Shown here one piece after another: positions 1-5,556 of a stretch of 5,556 bases of DNA. The notes below the pieces were generated by a model. That model made no database searches. It had not been told where the DNA came from and saw only the letters and a list, made by a program, of their open reading frames with translations. The position numbers were made by a program, and so were the translations under genes. The DNA comes from Spirochaetota bacterium (GTDB taxonomy: Bacteria; Spirochaetota; Spirochaetia; SZUA-6), in the NCBI GenBank assembly GCA_003641675.1, contig QNBI01000164.1, forward strand, positions 1 to 5,556, read 5' to 3'. The first letter of the stretch is position 1. Every line of letters begins with the position of its first letter.

Positions 1-618
1 TATTCCTATATGGCTTTAGTTCCTATTATACAGCCTCCGATAATTCGCCTGCTTACAACGAAACAGGAGCGGACAATTGTAATGGCCGATATTCAGCCTG
101 TTTCTAAAAAGGTTAAAGTATTGTTTCCTATACTAACAGTTATTGCAGCTGCACTGCTTGTTCCTGCATCTACGCCTTTAATCGGGATGCTAATGCTGGG
201 GAATCTCTTTAGAGAGTCGGGAGTAACGGAAAGGTTATCAAAGACTGCACAGAATGAGCTTATAAATATTGTAACTATATTTTTAGGAGTTGCTGTGGGT
301 TCAAAAATGTCGGCAGAACATTTTTTAACCGCTAAAACTCTCATGATAATTCTACTCGGATTAATTGCCTTTTCCATAGGAACTGCTTCGGGAGTGCTGT
401 TGGGGAAACTTATGAAAGTGCTTACCCATGGTAAGGTTAACCCTATGATAGGTGCTGCCGGAGTTTCTGCTGTTCCCATGGCCGCGAGGGTTGTACAGAG
501 GGTTGGGCAGGAGGAAAACCCGAGCAATTTTCTTTTAATGAATGCAATGGGTCCGAATGTTGCAGGAGTTATCGGTTCTGCAGTTGCGGCAGGAGTACTC
601 CTCGCTTTGGCGCGTTAG
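1..618 (+). CDS. Na+-translocating carboxybiotin decarboxylase, beta subunit (OadB/GcdB/MmdB/MadB family), C-terminal part
   Basis: This is the membrane subunit that decarboxylates carboxybiotin and couples it to Na+ export in oxaloacetate, glutaconyl-CoA, methylmalonyl-CoA and malonate decarboxylases. The frame is open from base 1 and the first codons read YSY before [10 protein letters not shown], a conserved family stretch. The Met at 10 is therefore internal and the gene begins upstream. About 205 residues are visible; full-length members have about 370-430, so roughly half is missing. Counting from that Met, the family signatures [18 protein letters not shown] (144-161) and [16 protein letters not shown] (180-195) are intact. 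Hydrophobic membrane segments lie near 36-60, 84-98, 109-133 and 183-200. The Tyr in YSYMAL may match Tyr229 of the Klebsiella protein, judged from the distance to the C-terminus. The frame ends at TAG 616-618, 33 nt before fdrA, with no visible terminator, so co-transcription is likely. The family is near certain; which decarboxylase it serves cannot be told. Confidence 0.95.
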   Translation, partial: YSYMALVPIIQPPIIRLLTTKQERTIVMADIQPVSKKVKVLFPILTVIAAALLVPASTPLIGMLMLGNLFRESGVTERLSKTAQNELINIVTIFLGVAVGSKMSAEHFLTAKTLMIILLGLIAFSIGTASGVLLGKLMKVLTHGKVNPMIGAAGVSAVPMAARVVQRVGQEENPSNFLLMNAMGPNVAGVIGSAVAAGVLLALAR

Positions 619-651
619 GTTATATTAAAAGTTATATACCCGGAGGTAATA

Positions 652-2208
652 ATGCAGAAAATACTTGTAGAAAAAGATTCATATTACGATTCTGTGTTTT
701 TAATGCTTATAAATAAAGAAGTCAAGCAGTTTAAAGGTGTTAAAGATGCAGTTGTTTCCATGGGTACAGAGGTAAATGTTGAGCTATTAAAGGGGATGGG
801 GTTATTTAACAGCGAAATAGAATCGTCTACTCCCAATGACCTTATTATTGCAGTCGAAGCGGAAAAGGAAGATGTTGCGGAAAGCGCAATTAAAGCTGCA
901 AAAGAGTTGTTAAATAAAAAGAAGAGTCAGGCACAGGAGGGAGATGAATACAGGCCTGTAACTCTTGATAAGGCTGTGGAGATGGTTCCGGATGCAAACC
1001 TGGTTGTTGTCTCCGTTCCCGGCAATTATGCTGCAAGGGAAGTTAAGAAAGCGCTTAATAAGAATCTACATGTTATGCTATTTTCGGATAATGTTTCTCT
1101 GGAAGAGGAAATTGAGCTTAAAGAGCTTGCAGAAGAAAAGGGGCTTTTAATGATGGGACCGGACTGCGGTACGGCAATTATAAACGGTAAGCCTCTCTGC
1201 TTTGCAAATGTCATAAGCAAGGGGAATATCGGGATAGTAGCTGCTTCCGGGACGGGACTTCAGGAGGTATCTTGCAGCATTGATAAATTCGGAGGCGGTA
1301 TTAGCCAAGGAATTGGAACAGGGGGAAGAGACCTTAAGAACAGCAGAGTCGGCGGACGAATGATGCGGATGGGAATAGCTGCACTTAAAAATGATCCTGA
1401 AACAAAGGTTATAACCGTTATTTCCAAGCCTCCGGCAGAGGATGTTGCAGAGAAGGTTATTGCAGATTTAAAGAAAACAGGAAAACCATGTGTAATTCAT
1501 TTTATCGGTTTAACACCGGGTGAAGAATCCGGAAATATTCAATATGCCCGCAATTTGGAGGAAGCTGCAGGCGTGGCTGTTGCTCTTTCAAAAGGAGAAA
1601 CATACAAACCGCGGATGTTTACAATCCCGGAAGATGAAATTGAGAAACTTGTAAGCCAGGAAACTAAGAATATGAATTCGAAACAAAAATATTTACGCGG
1701 TCTTTATACCGGGGGAACGCTGGCAGATGAAGCTATGATTATTTTTGAAAAAGAAATAGGTAATATATACTCTAATAATCAGACAAACCCCGATTTGGTA
1801 TTGGATGATCCCCATGTGTCAAAGGGCAATACAATAGTAGACCTTGGAGATGATGTGTTTACAGTGGGCAGACCTCATCCGATGATAGATCCATCTACCC
1901 GTGAAGAAAGGATTGTTAAGGAGACGGAAGATCCTGAAATGGCTGTAATGCTCCTTGATGTTGTACTGGGTTACGGCTCTCACGAGGATCCCGCAGGGGC
2001 TATTTTAAAGAGCCTTGCCGATGCGAAAAAGAAAGCCGAAGAAAGAGGAGGTTATCTATCCATAATAGCATCTGTAACAGGGACAAACGGTGATTTTCAG
2101 GGTATGGATGCTCAGAAGAAAAAACTTGAATCCATCGGATGTATTGTTATGCCTTCGAATTATCAGGCGTCGATGCTTGCATTAAAAATAATAAGGGAGG
2201 TGGCATAG
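652..2208 (+). CDS. fdrA: FdrA family protein (acyl-CoA synthetase-like; carbamoyltransferase subunit homologue)
   Basis: A 518-residue cytoplasmic protein of the FdrA family, which has the fold of the succinyl-CoA synthetase alpha subunit. E. coli FdrA (AllF) is one subunit of oxamate carbamoyltransferase, which phosphorolyses oxalurate to oxamate and carbamoyl phosphate. Seen here: an N-terminal region (about 1-95), a Rossmann-like CoA-binding-type domain (about 112-225) with MGPDCGT (168-174), SGTGLQEV (199-206) and GIGTGGRDL (220-228), then ligase-type domains with LYTGGTLADE (351-360), DLGDDVFTVGRPHPMIDP (397-414) and SVTGTNGDFQ (474-483). Where succinyl-CoA synthetase alpha carries its GHAGA phosphohistidine motif, this protein reads SGNIQYARN (293-301), so no active-site His is seen. 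The ATG at 652 is preceded by GGAGG (642-646). It is 2 nt from the small FdrA-domain gene and just ahead of the DUF1116 gene, as expected for the complex. The family is secure; the substrate (oxalurate or another acylated urea) is inferred. Confidence 0.93.
   Translation: MQKILVEKDSYYDSVFLMLINKEVKQFKGVKDAVVSMGTEVNVELLKGMGLFNSEIESSTPNDLIIAVEAEKEDVAESAIKAAKELLNKKKSQAQEGDEYRPVTLDKAVEMVPDANLVVVSVPGNYAAREVKKALNKNLHVMLFSDNVSLEEEIELKELAEEKGLLMMGPDCGTAIINGKPLCFANVISKGNIGIVAASGTGLQEVSCSIDKFGGGISQGIGTGGRDLKNSRVGGRMMRMGIAALKNDPETKVITVISKPPAEDVAEKVIADLKKTGKPCVIHFIGLTPGEESGNIQYARNLEEAAGVAVALSKGETYKPRMFTIPEDEIEKLVSQETKNMNSKQKYLRGLYTGGTLADEAMIIFEKEIGNIYSNNQTNPDLVLDDPHVSKGNTIVDLGDDVFTVGRPHPMIDPSTREERIVKETEDPEMAVMLLDVVLGYGSHEDPAGAILKSLADAKKKAEERGGYLSIIASVTGTNGDFQGMDAQKKKLESIGCIVMPSNYQASMLALKIIREVA
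2195..2200 (+). promoter_or_regulatory. Ribosome binding site fixing the start of the small FdrA-domain gene
   Basis: GGGAGG lies inside the last codons of fdrA, 10 nt before the ATG at 2211. It decides the start. The frame is also open upstream to an ATG at 2139, but that would overlap fdrA by 70 nt, has no comparable site, and would add residues encoded by the fdrA reverse-frame sequence that do not resemble the module. Confidence 0.75.
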
Positions 2209-2210
2209 AT

Positions 2211-2390
2211 ATGAATGTGAAACCTATTAATGAACTTTTTAAAAAAGACCTCGTAGTTATCAATATGGGCCTTGAATCTTTTGCAGATAACCTGAAGGAC
2301 CAGAAGGTTAAGGTGCTTCAGATGAACTGGAAACCACCTGCGGGTGGAAATAAAAAAATTGCCTCCCTGCTTGCTAAATTAGGAAGGTAG
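2211..2390 (+). CDS. Small stand-alone FdrA-domain protein (59 aa)
   Basis: A 59-residue soluble protein lying between fdrA and the DUF1116 gene. The visible pattern is LFKKDLVVINMGLESFADNL, a short lysine-rich loop, VKVLQMNWKPPAGGN, and a C-terminal helix ASLLAKL. From memory of the family, the pattern 'hydrophobic strand, IN.GLE.FA, V..W.PPAGG' is found in small proteins annotated as 'fdrA domain protein' and also as an N-terminal module of longer DUF1116 proteins. Here it is a separate gene. No catalytic motif is recognisable; a structural or binding role within the carbamoyltransferase-like complex is inferred from context. The gene begins 2 nt after the fdrA stop and ends 13 nt before the DUF1116 start, so it is almost certainly translated with them. 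No signal peptide or membrane segment is seen. It is a real gene, judging by its conserved pattern, strong ribosome binding site and position; its biochemical role is unknown. Confidence 0.85.
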   Translation: MNVKPINELFKKDLVVINMGLESFADNLKDQKVKVLQMNWKPPAGGNKKIASLLAKLGR

Positions 2391-2403
2391 AAGGAGTTAT
2401 ACT

Positions 2404-3651
2404 ATGAAAGTGGATATTGAGAAAGCTAATAAAGAGGCTGCCTCGAGAATCCTAAAGGCAAAACCAACAGTTGTTGACATATCGACAGTCGGTGAGGCAG
2501 TTCCTGGAATGAAGAAGAATATGATTCTCCATGCAGGGCCTCCTGTGACATGGGACAGAATGTGCGGTCCAATGCGCGGTGCTGTTATAGGAGGACTTTT
2601 ATACGAAGGGATGGCTAAAAATCAGAAAGAGGCGGAAGAACTTGCTGCATCCGGCGATATTATTTTTGAACCCTGTCATGAGCATAATGCAGTGGGGCCT
2701 ATGGCGGGTGTTGCAACGTGGAGTATGCCGACGTGGGTATTGGAGAATAAAACCTTCGGTAATAAAGCTTACTGTACTCTAAACGAAGGGCTGGGCAAAG
2801 TGCTCCGGTACGGTGCATTTTCTGAAGAGGTTATAGCAAAGTTAAAGTGGATGGAAACAGATCTTGCACCCATATTAAAAAAAGCTCTGGAGAAACATGG
2901 CGAACTGGATATGAAGAACCTTATTTCTCAGGCTCTGCAGATGGGTGATGAGGGACACAACAGAAACAGAGCAGGTACATCTCTGCTAATACGTGAACTT
3001 GCTCCGTATCTGGTAATGCTGGATGAAGATAGAGAGAAAATAGCAAAAGTTTTTACATTTATGCATACAAACGATCATTTCTTCCTTAATTTAACCATGC
3101 CTTCTGCTAAGTGTACTGTAGAACCTGTTGCAGGCATTGAGGGAAGCTCTGTGATATACACTATGGCAAGGAACGGGACGGACTTTGGAATTAGAGTAGC
3201 CGGCTTGGGCGGCCGATGGTTTACAGGTCCTGCAACTATGGTGGATGGTTTGTACCTTCCCGGATTTACAGCAGAGGATGCTGCTCCTGATATCGGTGAT
3301 TCTACTATTACAGAAACTTCCGGAATTGGCGGTTTTGCAATGGCAGCGGCTCCTGCTATTGTAAAATTTGTAGGCGGAACTCCACAGGATGCCGTAAACT
3401 TCACAAAGCAGATGTATGAGATTACGGTTACGGAGAATGATACATACCAGATACCATTCCTCGATTTCCGCGGGACTCCAACGGGGATAGACCTGCTTAA
3501 AATTGCAGAGACCGGGATTCTTCCCCGTATAAATACGGGAATAGCACATAAGGATCCCGGAATTGGAATGGTTGGTGCAGGGCTCGCGAAACCACCTCAG
3601 AAATGTTTCGACGATGCTCTGGAGGCTTTTGCTGAAAAATATGGAGATTAA
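2404..3651 (+). CDS. allG: DUF1116 family protein (YlbE/AllG, carbamoyltransferase subunit homologue)
   Basis: A 415-residue cytoplasmic protein closely matching E. coli YlbE (AllG, about 419 residues), a subunit of the FdrA-YlbE-YlbF oxamate carbamoyltransferase. Conserved blocks recognised along its length: LHAGPPVTWDRMCGPMRGA (42-60), PCHEHNAVGPMAGVATWSMP (90-109), AYCTLNEGLGKVLRYGA (122-138), MGDEGHNRN (180-188), NDHFFLNLTM (223-232), DFGIRVAGLGGRWFTGPA (260-277), GDSTITETSGIGGFAMAAAP (298-317) and INTGIAHKDPGIGMVGAG (376-393). The many invariant His, Asp, Asn and Gly residues look like an active site, but I cannot assign individual roles. The length is normal and there is no N-terminal extension: the module sometimes fused there is the separate preceding gene. 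The start at 2404 follows AAGGAG (2391-2396), 7 nt upstream. The third E. coli subunit (YlbF, DUF2877) and carbamate kinase are not in this window. The family is very secure; the exact substrate is inferred and might not be oxalurate. Confidence 0.93.
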   Translation: MKVDIEKANKEAASRILKAKPTVVDISTVGEAVPGMKKNMILHAGPPVTWDRMCGPMRGAVIGGLLYEGMAKNQKEAEELAASGDIIFEPCHEHNAVGPMAGVATWSMPTWVLENKTFGNKAYCTLNEGLGKVLRYGAFSEEVIAKLKWMETDLAPILKKALEKHGELDMKNLISQALQMGDEGHNRNRAGTSLLIRELAPYLVMLDEDREKIAKVFTFMHTNDHFFLNLTMPSAKCTVEPVAGIEGSSVIYTMARNGTDFGIRVAGLGGRWFTGPATMVDGLYLPGFTAEDAAPDIGDSTITETSGIGGFAMAAAPAIVKFVGGTPQDAVNFTKQMYEITVTENDTYQIPFLDFRGTPTGIDLLKIAETGILPRINTGIAHKDPGIGMVGAGLAKPPQKCFDDALEAFAEKYGD

Positions 3652-3666
3652 ATAATTAAATTATTT
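3650..3666 (+). repeat. AT-only palindrome in the DUF1116-cyclase gap
   Basis: AAATAATT, a central A, then AATTATTT form a perfect 8-bp inverted repeat that begins within the TAA stop of the DUF1116 gene and ends just before the AGGAGG (3668-3673) of the cyclase gene. As RNA it could only form a weak all-A/U hairpin next to that ribosome binding site. It is too weak to be a confident terminator. It may be chance in AT-rich spacer DNA, or a small operator. Confidence 0.4.
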
Positions 3667-3679
3667 TAGGAGGACTTAG

Positions 3680-4552
3680 ATGAAATTTATCGATTTAACA
3701 ATTCCTTTAGGAATCGGAACACCGGCATGGCCCACGTATGAACCGCTTCAGGTAAAGTATTTTAAAAGGCTCGCTCCGAATGGAGCTAACGGCCAGTTAT
3801 TGACACATTCTAACCATCTTGGAACACACTTAGACGGTGAAATACACTTTTATACACCCGGGAAAGATATAGCCAGCCTTGATATGGATTTTCTCGTTCA
3901 TGAAGGTGTTGTAGTTGACCTTTCCGACTGTACTACAGACTACGATATTTATACATCAAAACAGGTTGAGGAAAGGGTAGAGGTTAGAGAGGGAGATATA
4001 CTTATTATTCATACGGGTTTTCATCACTATGGATGGGACCAGCCGACGGCAAATGAGATAAGGTATATGGTACAGCACCCGGGCCCGGACAGAGAGTTCG
4101 CAGAATGGGCTAAAAGGAAAAAATTAAGATGGATTGGTGTAGATTGCGGAAGCGCCGACCATCCTATGAATACAATTTTAAGAAACTGGATGCCGAGACA
4201 GGCAAAGGAAGCGGATGCCTTTTTCAAGAAAAAATTCGGTAAAACTGTGGAAGAGGTATTCACGGATGATAAATATCAGTTAATGCATATAGAGATGTTC
4301 GACCATCATATTATTCATGCGGAATGTGTGGGAGGAGATCTCGACCTTCTCTTGAATCAACGTGTTACAATAGGGTGCTTCCCATGGCGATTTGTTGACG
4401 GTGAATCGAGTATTTCGAGAATCGTTGCAATGGTGGAGGATGACCGTTACGAAGAACTTATGGAAAAGAAAAAAAAGGCTAAGCTTACAAAATTCGGCGA
4501 TGTAGCAGGCGCTTTGAATCCGTGGCTCCATGAGGAAGCACGCAAGAAATGA
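3680..4552 (+). CDS. Cyclase family metal-dependent hydrolase (kynurenine formamidase / isatin hydrolase-like)
   Basis: A 290-residue cytoplasmic hydrolase of the 'cyclase' family (PF04199), which contains kynurenine formamidase KynB and isatin hydrolase: divalent-metal enzymes that open amide, imide or lactone bonds. The signature HLGTHLDGEIH (46-56) supplies His46, His50, Asp52 and His56; the usual Pro in this motif is Glu54. His203 and Glu215 have the same 12-residue spacing as the catalytic His and Glu of KynB, so the whole predicted active site is present. Asp156 lies in the conserved strand WIGVDCGSAD. It is longer than KynB (about 210 residues), with an insert around 115-200 and a basic C-terminal tail (260-290) containing EKKKKAK. 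No signal peptide is seen. The start follows AGGAGG (3668-3673) by 6 nt and the stop overlaps the cupin start (ATGA). The setting suggests it opens a cyclic substrate feeding the FdrA complex, but the substrate is unknown. Confidence 0.92.
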   Translation: MKFIDLTIPLGIGTPAWPTYEPLQVKYFKRLAPNGANGQLLTHSNHLGTHLDGEIHFYTPGKDIASLDMDFLVHEGVVVDLSDCTTDYDIYTSKQVEERVEVREGDILIIHTGFHHYGWDQPTANEIRYMVQHPGPDREFAEWAKRKKLRWIGVDCGSADHPMNTILRNWMPRQAKEADAFFKKKFGKTVEEVFTDDKYQLMHIEMFDHHIIHAECVGGDLDLLLNQRVTIGCFPWRFVDGESSISRIVAMVEDDRYEELMEKKKKAKLTKFGDVAGALNPWLHEEARKK

Positions 4553-4921
4553 AATTTGTTACTCCGGAGCATCTTCCGTGGCAGGAAATGAAGAAAGGGG
4601 TACGGTTTAAAGCTGCATGGGGCAATGATATTATGATAACCATTATGGAAATGGCTCCGGGGGCTCAAATCCCCGAGCATAGCCATCCTCTTGAACAGGT
4701 GCACTGTTATTAACGGTGCTGTGCAGGCTACCATTGGCGGTGAAACTCAGACTTTGCGGAGAGGTGAACTGTACTTTGTTAATCATTACGAGAAACACTC
4801 TATACGTGCTATTGACCATGGAGCAAAGATCGAAGATGTTTTTTACCCGATTCGTGAAGAATTCCGCCGCCCCGGAGCTGCAAAGGCCAGATACTTTCCT
4901 AAGTACTATCCTACAACGTAG
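4549..4921 (+). pseudogene. Small cupin protein, reading frame interrupted by a frameshift
   Basis: A single-domain cupin of the small KdgF-like type, about 124 residues if the frame were whole. The first part starts at ATG 4549 (overlapping the cyclase stop as ATGA) and runs to TAA 4711-4713. It contains cupin motif 1, PGAQIPEHSHPLEQV, with metal ligands HSH and Glu. The rest continues in the next frame as VINGAVQATIGGE, then cupin motif 2, GELYFVNHYEKHS, with its metal His, and ends at TAG 4919-4921. Both halves fit one cupin with nothing else missing. Moving from the first frame to the second needs one base dropped or two added between about 4697 and 4710. A lost TG from an original CTGTGTT would restore EQVHCVINGAVQ with normal motif spacing. 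A TTG at 4691 could start the second half alone, but it would lack the metal site. Either a recent pseudogene or a sequencing error. Its role beside the cyclase (metal-dependent isomerase, hydrolase or sensor) is unknown. Confidence 0.85.
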
Positions 4922-5038
4922 AAATGTTAAAAATATTTTCGGACTGTTGTCATTTCCACGGTAATCTGGTTTTCTAATTTACCTGTGTTCAAGTATACTT
5001 TCATTTATACTCTAAATCTGTAATAATCTATTTACCGG
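4922..5038 (+). promoter_or_regulatory. Intergenic gap with possible promoter for the propeller gene; no clear terminator
   Basis: This 117-nt AT-rich gap separates the catabolic operon from the following envelope gene. It holds two TATACT hexamers (4994-4999 and 5006-5011), either of which could be a -10 box, and TTGTCA (4947-4952), which resembles a -35 box but is not at standard distance from them. No GC-rich hairpin followed by a T-run is visible, so the operon end is not marked by an obvious intrinsic terminator. No good Shine-Dalgarno site precedes the ATG at 5039. The promoter call is weak. Confidence 0.25.
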
Positions 5039-5556
5039 ATGAAAAAAGAATTTCTTAATATTTTCCTGCTTTTATTTTTTCTGACTAATCATATCTATGG
5101 AAATAACTATGATTTTGCAAATAGTCTGCAGACAGATTGGCGGTTTGCCCTCGACGGAAGAGTAATTTACAAACCTGCAGTAGATTATGACGGAACGGTA
5201 TATGCTGTAACAGACAGCAGAAAGCTCTACTCTATAGGCAGGGGCGGGGTATTGCATTGGGAAAAAAAGTTAACGGGAAAAGTTTCCGCACCGCCTCTAA
5301 TAACTTACGACGGGTCTGTTGTGGTTTCTGTTTCCTCTCTTGCGGGAGGGAGTGTCTGCTGTTTTAAGCCGAACAGTACTGTCCGCTGGGTTTTTAAACT
5401 TAACGATAGAGTTACGGGGCATCTGGCTCTGGGCAGTAACGGAAACATCTATATCCCCTCTGGTTCTTTCCTTTATGCTATCGACTACCGGGGAAAACTT
5501 ATCTTTAGGCACGCCTTTGCAGCTGCTGTTTCTGCCGGTCCCTCTGCAGGAAAGAA
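5039..5556 (+). CDS. Secreted PQQ-like beta-propeller repeat protein, N-terminal part
   Basis: The frame is open from ATG 5039 to the window edge (172 codons), so the C-terminus is missing. Residues 1-21 look like a signal peptide: MKKE, then a Phe/Leu-rich core and a probable cleavage site after IYG. No lipobox Cys is seen there. The mature part shows repeats of about 40 residues: WRFALDGRVIYKPAVDYDGTV (from 34; shown by its conserved DG and Trp), KVSAPPLITYDGSVVV (81-96), and NDRVTGHLALGSNGNIYIP (122-140), each followed by a 'LY.I....G' or similar strand and a Trp- or Phe-ending strand (HWEKKL, RWVFKL, IFRHAF). This is the layout of PQQ/quinoprotein-type propeller blades, usually in periplasmic or surface proteins with binding or scaffold roles. 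Enzymatic PQQ use cannot be claimed. It has no obvious link with the upstream operon. The start has no strong ribosome binding site but is supported by the signal peptide beginning exactly there. Confidence 0.8.
   Translation, partial: MKKEFLNIFLLLFFLTNHIYGNNYDFANSLQTDWRFALDGRVIYKPAVDYDGTVYAVTDSRKLYSIGRGGVLHWEKKLTGKVSAPPLITYDGSVVVSVSSLAGGSVCCFKPNSTVRWVFKLNDRVTGHLALGSNGNIYIPSGSFLYAIDYRGKLIFRHAFAAAVSAGPSAGK

Noticed and set aside
619..637. Direct repeat GTTATAT (619-625 and 631-637) in the gap before fdrA, as an operator or promoter
   Set aside because: It is only 7 bases long and AT-rich, with no -35/-10 arrangement; chance is enough to explain it.
2139..2210. Upstream in-frame ATG extending the small FdrA-domain protein to 83 residues
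   Set aside because: It overlaps the fdrA end by 70 nt, has no ribosome binding site, and the conserved module begins after the ATG at 2211, which has GGGAGG in front.
3075..3549. Two long open frames on the - strand inside the DUF1116 gene
   Set aside because: They overlap each other and a strongly conserved + strand gene, and their translations show no recognisable family; they are shadows of the DUF1116 coding bias.
4549..4921. Programmed +1 frameshifting to make the full cupin
   Set aside because: No slippery codon, in-frame TGA, or stimulatory Shine-Dalgarno or hairpin is visible at the junction, and small cupins are not known to use recoding.
4925..4940. AAAATATTTT symmetry after the cupin stop as an intrinsic terminator
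   Set aside because: The stem would be only A/U pairs with no loop, and no T-run follows.
4716..4964. Open frame of 82 codons overlapping the second half of the cupin
   Set aside because: The cupin motif 2 and family pattern lie in the other frame (ending at 4921); this frame gives no recognisable protein.

Overview
The window looks like part of an anaerobic bacterial catabolic operon, all on the + strand, followed by the start of an unrelated envelope gene. Base composition is moderately AT-rich, Shine-Dalgarno sites are strong (GGAGG type) and genes are tightly packed. The biotin-dependent Na+ pump subunit and the FdrA-type transferase suggest a fermentative anaerobe. The Phe/Leu-rich signal peptide and propeller protein at the right end would suit a spirochaete, but clostridial or other anaerobic origins are not excluded. 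The phylum is a weak inference.

Layout. Positions 1-618 hold the C-terminal half of a Na+-translocating decarboxylase beta subunit (OadB/GcdB/MmdB/MadB family), cut by the window edge. After a 33-nt gap comes a three-gene core: fdrA (652-2208), a 59-residue FdrA-domain protein (2211-2390) and a DUF1116/YlbE protein (2404-3651). FdrA and the DUF1116 protein are homologues of subunits of the E. coli oxamate carbamoyltransferase (FdrA-YlbE-YlbF, also called AllFGH). Next come a cyclase/kynurenine-formamidase-like metal hydrolase (3680-4552) and a small cupin overlapping it by four bases (4549-4921). The cupin reading frame is broken near 4700-4713. A 117-nt gap (4922-5038) with no clear terminator leads to a secreted PQQ-like beta-propeller protein (5039 to the right edge, incomplete).

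How the genes may work together (inference). The cyclase-type hydrolase would open a cyclic imide, lactam or ureide. The FdrA/DUF1116 core would transfer a carbamoyl (or similar acyl) group to phosphate, and carbamate kinase, not in this window, would turn carbamoyl phosphate into ATP. The Na+ pump would decarboxylate a resulting carboxylate and conserve energy as a sodium gradient. This would be a ureide-fermentation pathway that differs from the standard E. coli allantoin gene set. The substrate cannot be read from the sequence. The most notable observations are this gene combination, the stand-alone small FdrA module, the absence of the succinyl-CoA-synthetase phosphohistidine motif from FdrA, and the cupin frameshift.
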